Shown: piece by piece, positions 1-7,967 of the stretch | Layout: each line of letters begins with the position of its first letter | Position numbering within the stretch: the first letter of the stretch is position 1 | Source: an uncultured Veillonella sp. | GTDB taxonomy: Bacteria; Bacillota; Negativicutes; Veillonellales; Veillonellaceae | Direction: 5' to 3' | Length of the DNA: 13,303 nucleotides | Assembly (NCBI GenBank): GCA_934183145.1 | Contig: CAKPSA010000027.1 | Span: 1 to 13,303, forward strand | Made by a program: the position numbers and the translations under genes | Notes under the pieces: generated by a model | Told to the model about the DNA's origin: nothing | The model's database searches: none | Seen by the model: only the letters and a program-made list of their open reading frames with translations

Positions 1-327
1 GCTTTCATCATTACCTATCGTACCGATGAGGTCTGTGAATGTATCATCAATAAGGTTGGTCGTGGAGCAACTATCATTAATGGCATCGGTGCCTATACGC
101 GGACGCCGAAGCAAATCGTTATGGTAGCCGTTAATCTCTTGCAAGTAAATAAATTGAAAGAGGTTATTCAAGAGGCGGATCCAAATGTGTTCATCTTAAT
201 AACTGATGCACAAGAGGTCATTGGTCAAGGCTTTACGCAACCTATTATACCTACTGAAGTGTGTGAACAGTTAAAAGAAAAGAGTACTACACAGGAAGGT
301 AAGACAGAAACCGTACATAATCGCTAA
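1..327 (+). CDS. YitT family membrane protein, C-terminal part (5' truncated by window edge)
   Basis: The frame is open from base 1 and ends with TAA at 325-327, leaving 108 residues of a longer protein. What remains matches the C-terminal cytoplasmic DUF2179 domain of YitT-family proteins: a GRGATIINGIGAYT glycine-rich stretch near residues 22-35, then a TPKQIVMVAVN strand-helix, and a DPNVFILITDAQEVIGQGF segment near residues 57-75. In full-length relatives this domain follows about five membrane helices, which would lie upstream of the window. A 20-30 residue polar tail rich in Lys, Glu and Thr closes the protein. Function in the family is not established; transport or a small-ligand sensor role for the DUF2179 domain has been proposed. 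The family call is from motif recognition by eye. No terminator was seen after it. Confidence 0.82.
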   Translation, partial: AFIITYRTDEVCECIINKVGRGATIINGIGAYTRTPKQIVMVAVNLLQVNKLKEVIQEADPNVFILITDAQEVIGQGFTQPIIPTEVCEQLKEKSTTQEGKTETVHNR

Positions 328-403
328 GTAAGGCAAAATGTAAAATCAGAAAAGTAAAATTCAAAACGTAAGCATTAGTCATCTCATATTAATCATGTGT
401 AAA

Positions 404-409
404 TATAAT
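404..409 (+). promoter_or_regulatory. candidate -10 element upstream of pgm
   Basis: A perfect TATAAT lies 41 bases before the pgm start codon in the 123-base AT-rich gap after the YitT gene. The bases 16-18 upstream do not resemble TTGACA, so only the -10 can be supported. A transcript starting about base 416 would have a leader of about 35 bases containing the strong AGGAGG site. In DNA this AT-rich a chance TATAAT is fairly likely. Confidence 0.35.
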
Positions 410-450
410 GTTTTATGAATGACATATACATTTGAGATTAGGAGGTTCCT

Positions 451-2088
451 ATGGCTCATAAATTAGCAGGTACGCCTGTACAAGAACAAGATATTATAGA
501 TGTACAAACTCTGGTGGATGCCTATTTTGATAACGCACCGGATGTAACTGATCCGACACAACTCGTTTCTTTTGGTACATCTGGCCATCGTGGTACCTCT
601 TTAAATGGTACCTTTACAGATTTACATGTAGCGGCTATTACACAGGCAATTTGTGATGGTCGTGGTCAATTTGGTGCGACAGGTCCCATTTTTGTGGGCC
701 AAGATACACACGCTTTATCTCAGCCTGCATTAGTAACTGTGCTTGAGGTCCTTGCTGGTAATGGTGTGACTGCCATGGTTGATGCGGATATGGATTTTGT
801 TCCAACGCCATCTGTGTCTCGTGCAATTATTCGACATAATGAAAGTCACGATGAAAAAGCAGATGGTATCGTTATTACACCATCTCACAATCCTCCAGAT
901 AATGGGGGCATTAAGTATAATGCTACCAACGGTGGCCCTGCAGACACGTTGATTACAAAATGGATTGAAACACGTGCCAATGAGTACGTTCATGCTTATT
1001 GTGAATTAGAAGGGTTCAAACGCATTAGTATTGACAATATTGAACCAGATCAACAAGTTCCGTATGATTACAAGGGTTTATATGTTGAAGAGTTATCTTC
1101 TATCATCAATATGGAGGCCATTCAGAGTGCTAAGCCTAAAGTTCTTGTCAATGCATTAGGTGGCAGCGGCCTTGGTTATTGGCGTGCTATTAAAGAACGA
1201 TATAATCTCAATATGGATATCATCAATGATGAGTACGATCCAACCTTTAGCTTTATGACCTATGACCATGATGGCAAGGTGCGTATGGATTGCTCCTCTG
1301 AATGTGCGATGGCGGATGTAATTAAACAAATTGGTAATTATGATCTCGCTGTTGGTAATGATCCAGACTATGACCGCTATGGTATCGTTACTGCAGAGGG
1401 CCTTACTTCTCCAAATGCATTCCTTACGGCTGCTGCGGATTATTTGTTTACTACCCGTGGTTGGACAGATAAAGGGGTCGGTAAAACCGTTGTTTGTACC
1501 ACTATGATTGATAAATGGGCTGCTGTTAAAGACATTCCGGTTTATGAGGTTCCGGTAGGCTTTAAATATTTTAGTTCCCTATTATTCGATGGAGAGATTG
1601 GCATCGGTGGTGAAGAATCTGCAGGGGCATCGTTCCTCAAAAAGGATGGCACTGTATGGACTACCGATAAAGATGGCATGGTAATGGCTCTTTTAGCGAT
1701 GGAAATGTATGCTGTTATGGGTGCTACTGTTGATAGACTTTACAATAATATTGTTGAAGGATGTGGGGACCCACGATTTGGTCGCATTGATGCGGCTTGT
1801 ACAAAGGCGGCAAAGGCCAAGTTGAAACAGTTGAATGCAAGTTCCATTACAGCTACAGAGGTAGATGGAGACCCAATTACTAATATACGCACTACATCCT
1901 TGTACAAGGATATGCCAATCGATGGTGTTCGCGTAGAAACGGAAACAGGTTGGTTTGTGGCGCGTCCATCTGGTACAGAGGATTTGTATAAAATTTATGG
2001 TGAAAGCTATAAAGGGGATAAAGGCTTAGTAGCGTTATTGACAGCAGGAGAGGCTATCGTAACAGCGGCCTTATCCGAAGAGGCATAA
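451..2088 (+). CDS. pgm: phosphoglucomutase (alpha-D-glucose phosphate-specific)
   Basis: The enzyme interconverts glucose-1-phosphate and glucose-6-phosphate in the cytoplasm, linking gluconeogenesis or glycolysis to UDP-glucose and other glycan precursors. At 545 residues it is essentially the length of E. coli Pgm and resembles it along its whole length. All four alpha-D-phosphohexomutase signatures are visible: the substrate loop FGTSGHRGT (41-49), the phosphoserine loop TPSHNPP with Ser145, the Mg-binding loop DPDYDR (Asp304, Asp306, Asp308), the sugar-specificity loop GGEESAGASF (386-395) and the phosphate-binding loop RPSGTED (505-511). The ATG at 451 follows AGGAGG at a good distance, and no in-frame alternative is better. 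The gene stands alone between two gaps, with no obvious terminator after it. It belongs to the E. coli-type Pgm subfamily rather than the PgcA/ManB type seen in many Firmicutes. Confidence 0.96.
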   Translation: MAHKLAGTPVQEQDIIDVQTLVDAYFDNAPDVTDPTQLVSFGTSGHRGTSLNGTFTDLHVAAITQAICDGRGQFGATGPIFVGQDTHALSQPALVTVLEVLAGNGVTAMVDADMDFVPTPSVSRAIIRHNESHDEKADGIVITPSHNPPDNGGIKYNATNGGPADTLITKWIETRANEYVHAYCELEGFKRISIDNIEPDQQVPYDYKGLYVEELSSIINMEAIQSAKPKVLVNALGGSGLGYWRAIKERYNLNMDIINDEYDPTFSFMTYDHDGKVRMDCSSECAMADVIKQIGNYDLAVGNDPDYDRYGIVTAEGLTSPNAFLTAAADYLFTTRGWTDKGVGKTVVCTTMIDKWAAVKDIPVYEVPVGFKYFSSLLFDGEIGIGGEESAGASFLKKDGTVWTTDKDGMVMALLAMEMYAVMGATVDRLYNNIVEGCGDPRFGRIDAACTKAAKAKLKQLNASSITATEVDGDPITNIRTTSLYKDMPIDGVRVETETGWFVARPSGTEDLYKIYGESYKGDKGLVALLTAGEAIVTAALSEEA

Positions 2089-2144
2089 AATACTGTTTTT
2101 ATGTGAAAACTCATGAAGATTTCACCATAGAAAAGTAATAAATG

Positions 2145-2153
2145 TGATATAAT
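2145..2153 (+). promoter_or_regulatory. extended -10 promoter element for the ACT/UPF0210 pair
   Basis: TGATATAAT fits the extended -10 consensus TGnTATAAT exactly. It lies 69 bases before the ATG at 2223, in the 134-base gap after pgm. No convincing TTGACA-like hexamer stands 16-18 bases upstream, which is tolerable for extended -10 promoters. Transcription would start near 2160 and give a leader of about 60 bases. Confidence 0.5.
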
Positions 2154-2210
2154 ATATTAATATAGTTTATTGAATGCTCTATATGGGTTAAATAGTTTGT
2201 AGTGCTCAGA

Positions 2211-2219
2211 AAAGGTGAT
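2211..2219 (+). promoter_or_regulatory. ribosome binding site deciding the start of the ACT-domain gene
   Basis: AAAGGTGAT matches the 3' part of the AAGGAGGTGAT consensus, with its AGG seven bases before the ATG at 2223. The longer in-frame reading from GTG 2202 would place this site inside the coding region and has no such site of its own, so 2223 is preferred. Confidence 0.7.
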
Positions 2220-2222
2220 GTT

Positions 2223-2498
2223 ATGAAATTAGTTGTTACCGTTGTCGGCGTTGACCGCGTTGGTATCATCGCAGGGGTTAGTACTGTACTGGCTAACCAC
2301 GGCGTAAATATTATGTCTATTAATCAAACCATTCTTGATGGCGTTTTCAATATGATTATGATGTGTGAAACAAAGTCTGAAGATGTGAAAGATTTGACAT
2401 CCATCCAAGAGGCTTTGACTACACTCGGTAAAGAGCTTGGTGTTGAAATCCGTGCACAACATGCTGATATTTTCTTAAGCATGCACCGTGTAGGATAG
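2223..2498 (+). CDS. ACT domain-containing protein (UPF0237 family)
   Basis: The protein is a single 91-residue ACT domain with no attached enzyme domain. The N-terminal segment [18 protein letters not shown] (7-24) is the characteristic strand-loop-helix of ACT domains, with the conserved Gly at the ligand-binding turn, followed by [12 protein letters not shown] (26-37). ACT domains usually bind amino acids or other small molecules and dimerise, so a sensory or regulatory role is likely; the ligand cannot be read from the sequence. Stand-alone proteins of this type (UPF0237, sometimes called GcvR-like) are repeatedly found directly before a UPF0210 gene, for example in streptococci, and the same pair occurs here with an 8-base gap. 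The TAG stop overlaps the ribosome binding site of the next gene, so translational coupling is likely. A longer GTG start at 2202 would add seven residues but lacks a ribosome binding site. Confidence 0.9.
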   Translation: MKLVVTVVGVDRVGIIAGVSTVLANHGVNIMSINQTILDGVFNMIMMCETKSEDVKDLTSIQEALTTLGKELGVEIRAQHADIFLSMHRVG

Positions 2499-2506
2499 GA
2501 GGCACT

Positions 2507-3865
2507 ATGTTATCTATCGACAATATTTTAGAGACGAATCAGATGATTCATGATAACAAGCTTGATGTACGTACCATTACAATGGGTATTAGTTTGCTTG
2601 AATGTGCATCTAGCTCTGGTAAAGAGTTGTGTGATCGCATTTATGATCGCATTACGAAAGAAGCAGAACATCTTGTGTCTACTGGTGAGGATATTGAGCG
2701 TGAGTTTGGTATTCCTATCATTAACAAGCGTATTTCTGTAACACCTATTTCTCTAGTGGCTGGTGGTAGTGATTTAACATCTTATGTTCCTATTGCAGAA
2801 GCGATGGATCGCGCTGCAAAAACGGTAGGTGTAAACTTTATCGGCGGTTTCTCTGCTCTCGTAACAAAGGGGGCTACACGTGCTGACCGTATTTTGATTG
2901 ATTCTATTCCAGAAGCGTTGGCAACTACAGATATCGTATGTAGTTCTGTCGGTGTTGGTTCTACTAAAACAGGTATCAACATGGATGCAGTTCGCGACAT
3001 GGGTATTATCGTTAAGAAAACGGCAGAGCTTACAAAGGATAATGATGCTCTTGGCTGTGCTAAGCTCGTTATTTTCTGTAATCCTGTAGAGGATAATCCG
3101 TTCATGGCCGGTGCCTTCTTTGGTGTAACTGAAGGTGATAGCGCTATTTCTGTAGGCGTATCTGGTCCGGGCGTTGTAAAACACGCACTAGAATCTGTAC
3201 GTGGTCAATCCTTTGACGTTGTAGCAGAAACGATTAAACGCACTGCTTTCAAAATTACCCGTGTAGGCCAGTTGGTAGCTCAAGAGGCATCTCGCCGCCT
3301 TGGAAAACCATTCGGTATTATTGATTTGTCTTTGGCACCAACACCAGCTGTAGGTGACTCGGTAGCTCACGTTCTTGAAGAAATGGGCTTGTCCTCTTGT
3401 GGTTGTCACGGTACTACAGCAGCACTTGCATTGCTTAATGATGCGGTGAAAAAAGGTGGTCTTATGGCATCTTCTCATGTAGGTGGTCTCAGTGGTGCAT
3501 TCATTCCAGTATCTGAAGATGCGGGTATGATTGATGCTGTATCTTGTGGTAGCTTATCCCTCGATAAATTAGAGGCTATGACATGCGTATGCTCTGTTGG
3601 CCTTGATATGATCGCAATTCCTGGAGACACAACAGCAGATACAATTTCTGCAATTATTGCCGATGAATCTGCTATTGGTATGATTAATAATAAGACAACT
3701 GCGGTTCGTGTAATTCCTGTACCTGGCAAAACAGTAGGTGAGGTTGTTGAATTTGGTGGCTTGTTAGGCTATGCTCCAATCATTGAAGTGAGCCCATATA
3801 GTGCAGCTGAGTTCATTGCACGTGGTGGTCGTATTCCTGCACCGATTCGTAGCTTGACGAACTAA
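2507..3865 (+). CDS. UPF0210 / DUF711 family protein ('PFL family'), function unknown
   Basis: This 452-residue soluble protein has no signal peptide or membrane helix. It is recognisable as UPF0210 (DUF711) by the N-terminal [14 protein letters not shown] (20-33), the long Gly/Ala-rich centre including [14 protein letters not shown] (215-228), the SSCGCHG motif (296-302) and the C-terminal [13 protein letters not shown] (440-452). The family is often labelled 'PFL' because its fold resembles pyruvate formate-lyase, but the glycyl-radical motif RV(S/A/C)GY is absent here, so formate-lyase activity should not be inferred. Ten cysteines are present (33, 42, 145, 184, 191, 298, 300, 347, 360, 362), with Cys298/Cys300 and Cys360/Cys362 spaced as CxC. 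The start at 2507 follows AGGAGG (2497-2502), which overlaps the upstream TAG. Its constant partner is the ACT-domain protein just upstream, suggesting the two act together, perhaps as ligand sensor and effector. No biochemical function is known to me. Confidence 0.9.
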   Translation: MLSIDNILETNQMIHDNKLDVRTITMGISLLECASSSGKELCDRIYDRITKEAEHLVSTGEDIEREFGIPIINKRISVTPISLVAGGSDLTSYVPIAEAMDRAAKTVGVNFIGGFSALVTKGATRADRILIDSIPEALATTDIVCSSVGVGSTKTGINMDAVRDMGIIVKKTAELTKDNDALGCAKLVIFCNPVEDNPFMAGAFFGVTEGDSAISVGVSGPGVVKHALESVRGQSFDVVAETIKRTAFKITRVGQLVAQEASRRLGKPFGIIDLSLAPTPAVGDSVAHVLEEMGLSSCGCHGTTAALALLNDAVKKGGLMASSHVGGLSGAFIPVSEDAGMIDAVSCGSLSLDKLEAMTCVCSVGLDMIAIPGDTTADTISAIIADESAIGMINNKTTAVRVIPVPGKTVGEVVEFGGLLGYAPIIEVSPYSAAEFIARGGRIPAPIRSLTN

Positions 3866-3898
3866 TATTGTTTTCAACCCAGTTGTTGGAGGTGTCTT

Positions 3899-5050
3899 AT
3901 GAGTGATTATGTGCTCGATTATGTGTGGGCCTTTGCTCTGGCGCTCATCATAACCTTTGCACTAACCCCTTTGGTAAAACGCTTTGCCGTTGCTGTTGGG
4001 GCAATAGATAAACCTGATGCCCGTAAGGTGCATCATGGTGCTATTCCACGACTTGGTGGGTTAGCAATTTTTCTAGGTTATATAGGATCGGTCCTCTTTA
4101 ATGGCTCCATCCCACATGACCATAAACTATTTGGCTTTGTACTTGGTACAGTTATTCTGGTGCTCGTTGGCATTTGGGATGATATTAAACAAATTGAGCC
4201 AAAAACTAAGTTAATGGGTCAAATTATAGCAGCTGCTATTTTGGTGGCTTACGATATTCGCGTAGACTTCATCAATCTTCCTTGGGGTGGTGTAGTATAC
4301 CTTAAATATTGGGCTGCTCCATTGACTATTTTCTGGATTGTAGGCTTTACGAATATCGTAAATCTCATCGATGGCCTTGATGGCTTGGCGGCAGGGATTT
4401 CCTTTATTGCATGTATTGCTGTTTGTGCTATGACATTACAACTTGGTCAAACAGACCTTGCTTGTATTTCGCTTGCATTAGCAGGGGCAACAGTAGGGTT
4501 CTTGCGGTATAACTTTAACCCAGCGAAAATCTTCATGGGTGATACGGGCTCTATGCTCCTTGGTTATACATTAGCCGCTATTTCTGTAATGGGGGCTGTT
4601 AAAACGGCGGCTACTATTGCATTAGTAGTACCAGCAATCGTGCTAGGATTACCAATTCTCGATACATTATTTGCTATTGTACGCCGCAAAATCAGCGGTC
4701 GTCCAATCTTCAAGCCTGATAAAGGACATGTGCATCATCGTTTGTTAGCACAAGGCTTATCTCAAAAGCAAGCGGTGCTAATGATGTATGCTGTAACAGC
4801 TCTCTTTGGTGGCGTATCTGTCATCGTGGCAGAGGTCAATGCTTGGATTGGTATTGCATTGGTACTCGTTATCTTCTTAGGTAGTATTTTTGTGGCTCGT
4901 CGTCTTGGTGTTATCACTCATAGTGATGCGGCAGGGCACCCACTACCACGTCCTACAATTGAACGCAGCGATTCAGATGAAACTATTTCCTTTGATCGTG
5001 AAGAATTGGCAAAAGCTTTAGAGGAATCCGAAGATTCCCATAAGAAATAA
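3899..5050 (+). CDS. undecaprenyl-phosphate GlcNAc-1-phosphate transferase (WecA/TagO/MraY-type glycosyltransferase 4)
   Basis: This integral membrane enzyme moves a sugar-1-phosphate, probably GlcNAc-1-P from UDP-GlcNAc, onto undecaprenyl phosphate, the first step of lipid-linked envelope glycans. It has 383 residues and about ten hydrophobic segments. Family signatures are all present: DKPDARKVHHGAIPRLGG (37-54), the Asp pair in WDDIKQIEPKTK (Asp94-Asp95), NLIDGLDGLAAG (155-166), FMGDTGSM (213-220; Asp about 215) and the HVHHRL loop (277-282), typical of the WecA/TagO group rather than MraY. The C-terminal 40 residues are polar and acidic (SDSDETISFDREELAKALEESEDSHKK, split here as SDSDETISF and EELAKALEESED). 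The ATG at 3899 follows TTGGAGGTG (3887-3895). Its nearest neighbour wecB makes UDP-ManNAc, which supports a role in envelope polysaccharide. In a diderm Negativicute an O-antigen or ECA-like product is more likely than teichoic acid, so I leave the wecA/tagO symbol open. Confidence 0.88.
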   Translation: MSDYVLDYVWAFALALIITFALTPLVKRFAVAVGAIDKPDARKVHHGAIPRLGGLAIFLGYIGSVLFNGSIPHDHKLFGFVLGTVILVLVGIWDDIKQIEPKTKLMGQIIAAAILVAYDIRVDFINLPWGGVVYLKYWAAPLTIFWIVGFTNIVNLIDGLDGLAAGISFIACIAVCAMTLQLGQTDLACISLALAGATVGFLRYNFNPAKIFMGDTGSMLLGYTLAAISVMGAVKTAATIALVVPAIVLGLPILDTLFAIVRRKISGRPIFKPDKGHVHHRLLAQGLSQKQAVLMMYAVTALFGGVSVIVAEVNAWIGIALVLVIFLGSIFVARRLGVITHSDAAGHPLPRPTIERSDSDETISFDREELAKALEESEDSHKK

Positions 5051-5056
5051 CCATAT

Positions 5057-5083
5057 GTGGGGCGCTTGGCGCCCCATTTTTTC
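5057..5083 (+). terminator. rho-independent terminator after the WecA/TagO-type gene
   Basis: GGGGCGC (5059-5065), loop TTG, GCGCCCC (5069-5075) form a perfect 7-bp GC-only stem, extendable by one A-T pair, followed by ATTTTTTC. It begins seven bases after the TAA at 5048-5050 and ends about 25 bases before the wecB start. Confidence 0.9.
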
Positions 5084-5095
5084 TATCCTACTATG

Positions 5096-5102
5096 TTGGA
5101 GG
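5096..5102 (+). promoter_or_regulatory. ribosome binding site deciding the wecB start
   Basis: TTGGAGG ends five bases before the ATG at 5108. It selects that codon over the in-frame codons at 5057 (inside the terminator stem) and 5093 (too close upstream). Confidence 0.8.
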
Positions 5103-5107
5103 CAACT

Positions 5108-6250
5108 ATGTTAAAAGTTATGACAATCTTTGGTACAAGACCTGAGGCTATCAAGATGGCTCCTCTTGTAAAAGCATTAGAAGCAGCACCGGATATGGAA
5201 CCGATTGTAACCGTTACGGCACAACATCGCGATATGCTCGATCAAGTGCTAAACTTGTTTAATATTACCCCTGATTATGACCTAAATATTATGAGTCAAG
5301 GTCAAACGTTGTACGATGTAACAAACCGTGCATTAATGGGCCTTAAAGATGTACTAGAAGAAGCTAAACCTGATGTAGTTCTTGTGCATGGTGATACTAC
5401 AACTACTTTTGCAGGTGCATTAGCATCCTTCTACCAAGAAATTCCTGTAGGCCATGTGGAAGCAGGCCTTCGTACTGGTGATATTTACTCTCCTTTCCCA
5501 GAAGAGATGAATCGTAAGTTGACTGGTTCTATTGCGACATATCATTTTGCACCAACAGCTAGTTCTGAAAGTAATCTTGTAAAAGAAAATATAAATACAG
5601 AGCATTTGTATGTAACAGGCAATACAGTTATTGATGCCCTTGATACAACAGTACAAGAAAACTATGTATTTGATGATGCTGCTATTAATGCATTAGATCC
5701 TGAAAAACGTACAGTTCTTGTTACTACACATCGCCGTGAAAACTTGGGCGAGCCAATGCGCCATGTGTATCAAGCTATTCGCGATTTGATTAATGAATTT
5801 AAAGATATTCAAGTGGTGTTCCCTGTACATAAGAACCCTAAGGTTCGCCAAGTTGTACAAGAGGAACTTGGTTCTGTAGAACGTGTTACCTTAATTGATC
5901 CGCTCGATTACGAACCATTTGCTAACTTGATGGCTAAATCTTATTTGATTCTTACTGATTCTGGTGGGATTCAAGAGGAAGCACCAGCCCTTGGTAAACC
6001 AGTTCTCGTATTGCGCGATACTACAGAACGCCCTGAAGCTGTTGAAGCTGGTACAGTACGCCTTGTAGGTACTGATAAAGAGGCTGTACATACAGCGGCT
6101 CATGAATTATTGAGCAATGCAGAGGCTTACAAATTAATGTCTAATTCCGTTAACCCTTATGGTGACGGTAAAGCATCTGAACGCATCATCCAAGCGTTGC
6201 GCCATGAGTTCTTAGGTGATCCTAATCGCCCTGAACGTTTTGGTAAATAA
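5108..6250 (+). CDS. wecB: UDP-N-acetylglucosamine 2-epimerase (non-hydrolysing)
   Basis: The enzyme interconverts UDP-GlcNAc and UDP-ManNAc in the cytoplasm for surface polysaccharide synthesis. From the ATG at 5108 it is 380 residues, the usual family length. Visible motifs in order are [12 protein letters not shown] (9-20), [12 protein letters not shown] (37-48), HGDTTTT (94-100), [20 protein letters not shown] (115-134), TGNTVIDAL (170-178), THRREN (207-212), [15 protein letters not shown] (284-298) and [14 protein letters not shown] (303-316). By alignment with E. coli WecB, the catalytic Asp95, Glu117, Glu131 and His213 correspond to Asp96, Glu118, Glu132 and His208 here. A longer frame beginning at GTG 5057 would translate the terminator hairpin and is rejected. 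The gene sits directly before atpZ with a one-base gap. A wecB/mnaA gene just ahead of the atp genes also occurs in other Firmicutes such as Listeria, so the arrangement is inherited rather than unusual. The alternative symbol is mnaA. Confidence 0.95.
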   Translation: MLKVMTIFGTRPEAIKMAPLVKALEAAPDMEPIVTVTAQHRDMLDQVLNLFNITPDYDLNIMSQGQTLYDVTNRALMGLKDVLEEAKPDVVLVHGDTTTTFAGALASFYQEIPVGHVEAGLRTGDIYSPFPEEMNRKLTGSIATYHFAPTASSESNLVKENINTEHLYVTGNTVIDALDTTVQENYVFDDAAINALDPEKRTVLVTTHRRENLGEPMRHVYQAIRDLINEFKDIQVVFPVHKNPKVRQVVQEELGSVERVTLIDPLDYEPFANLMAKSYLILTDSGGIQEEAPALGKPVLVLRDTTERPEAVEAGTVRLVGTDKEAVHTAAHELLSNAEAYKLMSNSVNPYGDGKASERIIQALRHEFLGDPNRPERFGK

Positions 6251-6251
6251 T

Positions 6252-6446
6252 ATGGATAAGGACCTTGTGAAAGCCCTCGCCATGGCAACATCGGCGGGGC
6301 TCACACTCGTTTTCTGTATAGGTGGCTTTATTTGGATTGGATATACACTAGATGGTTGGTTTAGAACTGAACCGCTATGTATGGTTATATTTGGTCTTAT
6401 TGGAGCTATAACAGGTTTTTATATGTTATATAAACAAGTTAAGTAG
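6252..6446 (+). CDS. atpZ: AtpZ/AtpI-like small ATP synthase-associated membrane protein
   Basis: A 64-residue protein with two membrane helices (about 8-31 and 42-60) joined by a short loop holding GYTLDGWF (30-37) with Asp34, the pattern of the AtpZ ('ATPase gene 1') family. Family members lie at the head of atp operons. In Bacillus pseudofirmus AtpZ and AtpI have been linked to Mg2+/Ca2+ transport or to ATP synthase assembly, but the role is not settled. The start is taken as ATG 6252, one base after the wecB stop. The open frame reaches back to 6216 within wecB, but this would add out-of-frame wecB sequence with no family resemblance. No Shine-Dalgarno sequence precedes 6252, so translation probably depends on ribosomes finishing wecB. 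Confidence 0.85.
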   Translation: MDKDLVKALAMATSAGLTLVFCIGGFIWIGYTLDGWFRTEPLCMVIFGLIGAITGFYMLYKQVK

Positions 6447-6456
6447 TGAGGTATAT

Positions 6457-6825
6457 ATGAATCAATATATTAAATTCATAGTGCGCGTGCTACTAACTTG
6501 TTTTTTTATTGCCTTTTTGGGCAGTATAATACAAGTTTTATGTGGTTTAGCACAGTATCTATGGGGATGGCTATGGGGCATTTTTATAATGGTACTCTAC
6601 TTGCTTAGCCTAGCTTTGCATGGACAATCTATTGTGTCAGGAGACCCTTATAAAGCTGTACGTAAGGCGCGCAGGCAGATGATATGGCGTCTTATGTTAG
6701 TAGGCTCTTTGGTCGTCTTAGGATTAAAAATACCTGGCGTTGAAGCTATTAGTATGTTTATAGGTATTGCACTTATACAACCTGCATTATATGTGGTGTA
6801 TTGGTGGCTTAGTCGGCATTTCTAA
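6457..6825 (+). CDS. atpI: ATP synthase subunit I (AtpI family)
   Basis: A 122-residue very hydrophobic protein with four predicted membrane helices (about 8-30, 36-56, 77-94 and 97-117). Between helices 2 and 3 lies a basic cytoplasmic loop (KAVRKARRQMIWR, 66-78). Size, topology and place just before atpB identify it as the AtpI (ATP-synt_I) family; the residues themselves are poorly conserved in this family, so position carries much of the weight. AtpI of related Na+-ATP synthases acts as a chaperone for assembly of the c ring. The ATG at 6457 follows GTGAGG (6446-6451), which overlaps the atpZ stop. Ile ATA and Leu TTA codons appear more often than in atpA or atpD, fitting low expression. 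Confidence 0.78.
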   Translation: MNQYIKFIVRVLLTCFFIAFLGSIIQVLCGLAQYLWGWLWGIFIMVLYLLSLALHGQSIVSGDPYKAVRKARRQMIWRLMLVGSLVVLGLKIPGVEAISMFIGIALIQPALYVVYWWLSRHF

Positions 6826-6919
6826 CTCGTTAAGTAGCAGTAAGAATGATAGTTGTATACTGATAATGCATTATTCACAATGTGATTATGAGTAATTGGA
6901 ATTGTTTGCTCCGTAAGTG

Positions 6920-6948
6920 TTGATTATATATCTATAACGATGTATGAT
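6920..6948 (+). promoter_or_regulatory. candidate internal promoter for the atpB-atpC genes
   Basis: TTGATT (6920-6925), 17 bases, then TATGAT (6943-6948) make a reasonable sigma-70 type promoter in the 180-base gap between atpI and atpB. A weaker overlapping candidate is TTGTTT (6902-6907), 17 bases, TATATA (6925-6930). The -10 of the better candidate lies in the inverted repeat at 6940-6955. Transcription from it would leave an AT-rich leader of about 70 bases before atpB. Confidence 0.5.
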
Positions 6949-6955
6949 GATACAT
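6940..6955. repeat. short inverted repeat overlapping the candidate atpB promoter
   Basis: ATGTAT-GATG-ATACAT gives two perfect 6-base arms around a 4-base centre and contains the TATGAT -10 hexamer. It could be an operator or simply chance in AT-rich DNA. Confidence 0.4.
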
Positions 6956-7009
6956 ATATATTATATTTATATTAATTGTAAATATATAAGGTTTTTATTA
7001 TATCTATGG

Positions 7010-7019
7010 AAGGGGTTGA
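7010..7019 (+). promoter_or_regulatory. ribosome binding site favouring the GTG start of atpB
   Basis: AAGGGGTTGA matches AAGGAGGTGA at eight of ten positions and lies four bases before GTG 7024. The ATG at 7006 has no comparable site upstream and would itself precede this one. Confidence 0.55.
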
Positions 7020-7023
7020 GAAC

Positions 7024-7949
<926 letters not shown>

Positions 7950-7953
7950 TAAC

Positions 7954-7960
7954 GAGGAGG
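7954..7960 (+). promoter_or_regulatory. strong ribosome binding site selecting the TTG start of atpF
   Basis: GAGGAGG lies seven bases before TTG 7968. No ATG or GTG in this frame is placed suitably, so a TTG start is well supported. Confidence 0.8.
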
Positions 7961-7967
7961 AATAACC

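Noticed and set aside
440..452. AGGAGGTTCCT hairpin hiding the pgm ribosome binding site
   Set aside because: Only four base pairs around a three-base loop; too unstable to control translation.
2103..2125. GTGAAA...TTTCAC inverted repeat after pgm as a terminator
   Set aside because: The 6-bp AT-rich stem has an 11-base loop and no T tract after it, so it would be a weak terminator at best.
2774..3184. Longest reverse-strand open frame (136 codons) opposite the UPF0210 gene
   Set aside because: It lies wholly inside a well-supported gene, is rich in Cys, Arg, Tyr and Asn with no recognisable domain, and has no ribosome binding site. The other reverse-strand frames opposite pgm, wecB, atpA and atpD look the same.
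2507..3865. Annotation of the UPF0210 protein as a pyruvate formate-lyase
   Set aside because: No glycyl-radical RVxGY motif is present and no activating-enzyme gene is nearby; only a fold resemblance is known for the family.
3866..3898. Terminator or promoter between the UPF0210 gene and the WecA/TagO-type gene
   Set aside because: The only inverted repeat (CAAC-CCA-GTTG) has four base pairs with no T tract, and the 33-base gap holds no promoter-like hexamers, so the three genes 2223-5050 may be cotranscribed.
5057..5107. N-terminal extension of wecB from GTG 5057
   Set aside because: It would translate the terminator hairpin; the Shine-Dalgarno site at 5096-5102 points to ATG 5108, where the family resemblance begins.
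6216..6251. N-terminal extension of atpZ into wecB
   Set aside because: The extra 12 residues are the wecB sequence in another frame and have no counterpart in AtpZ proteins.
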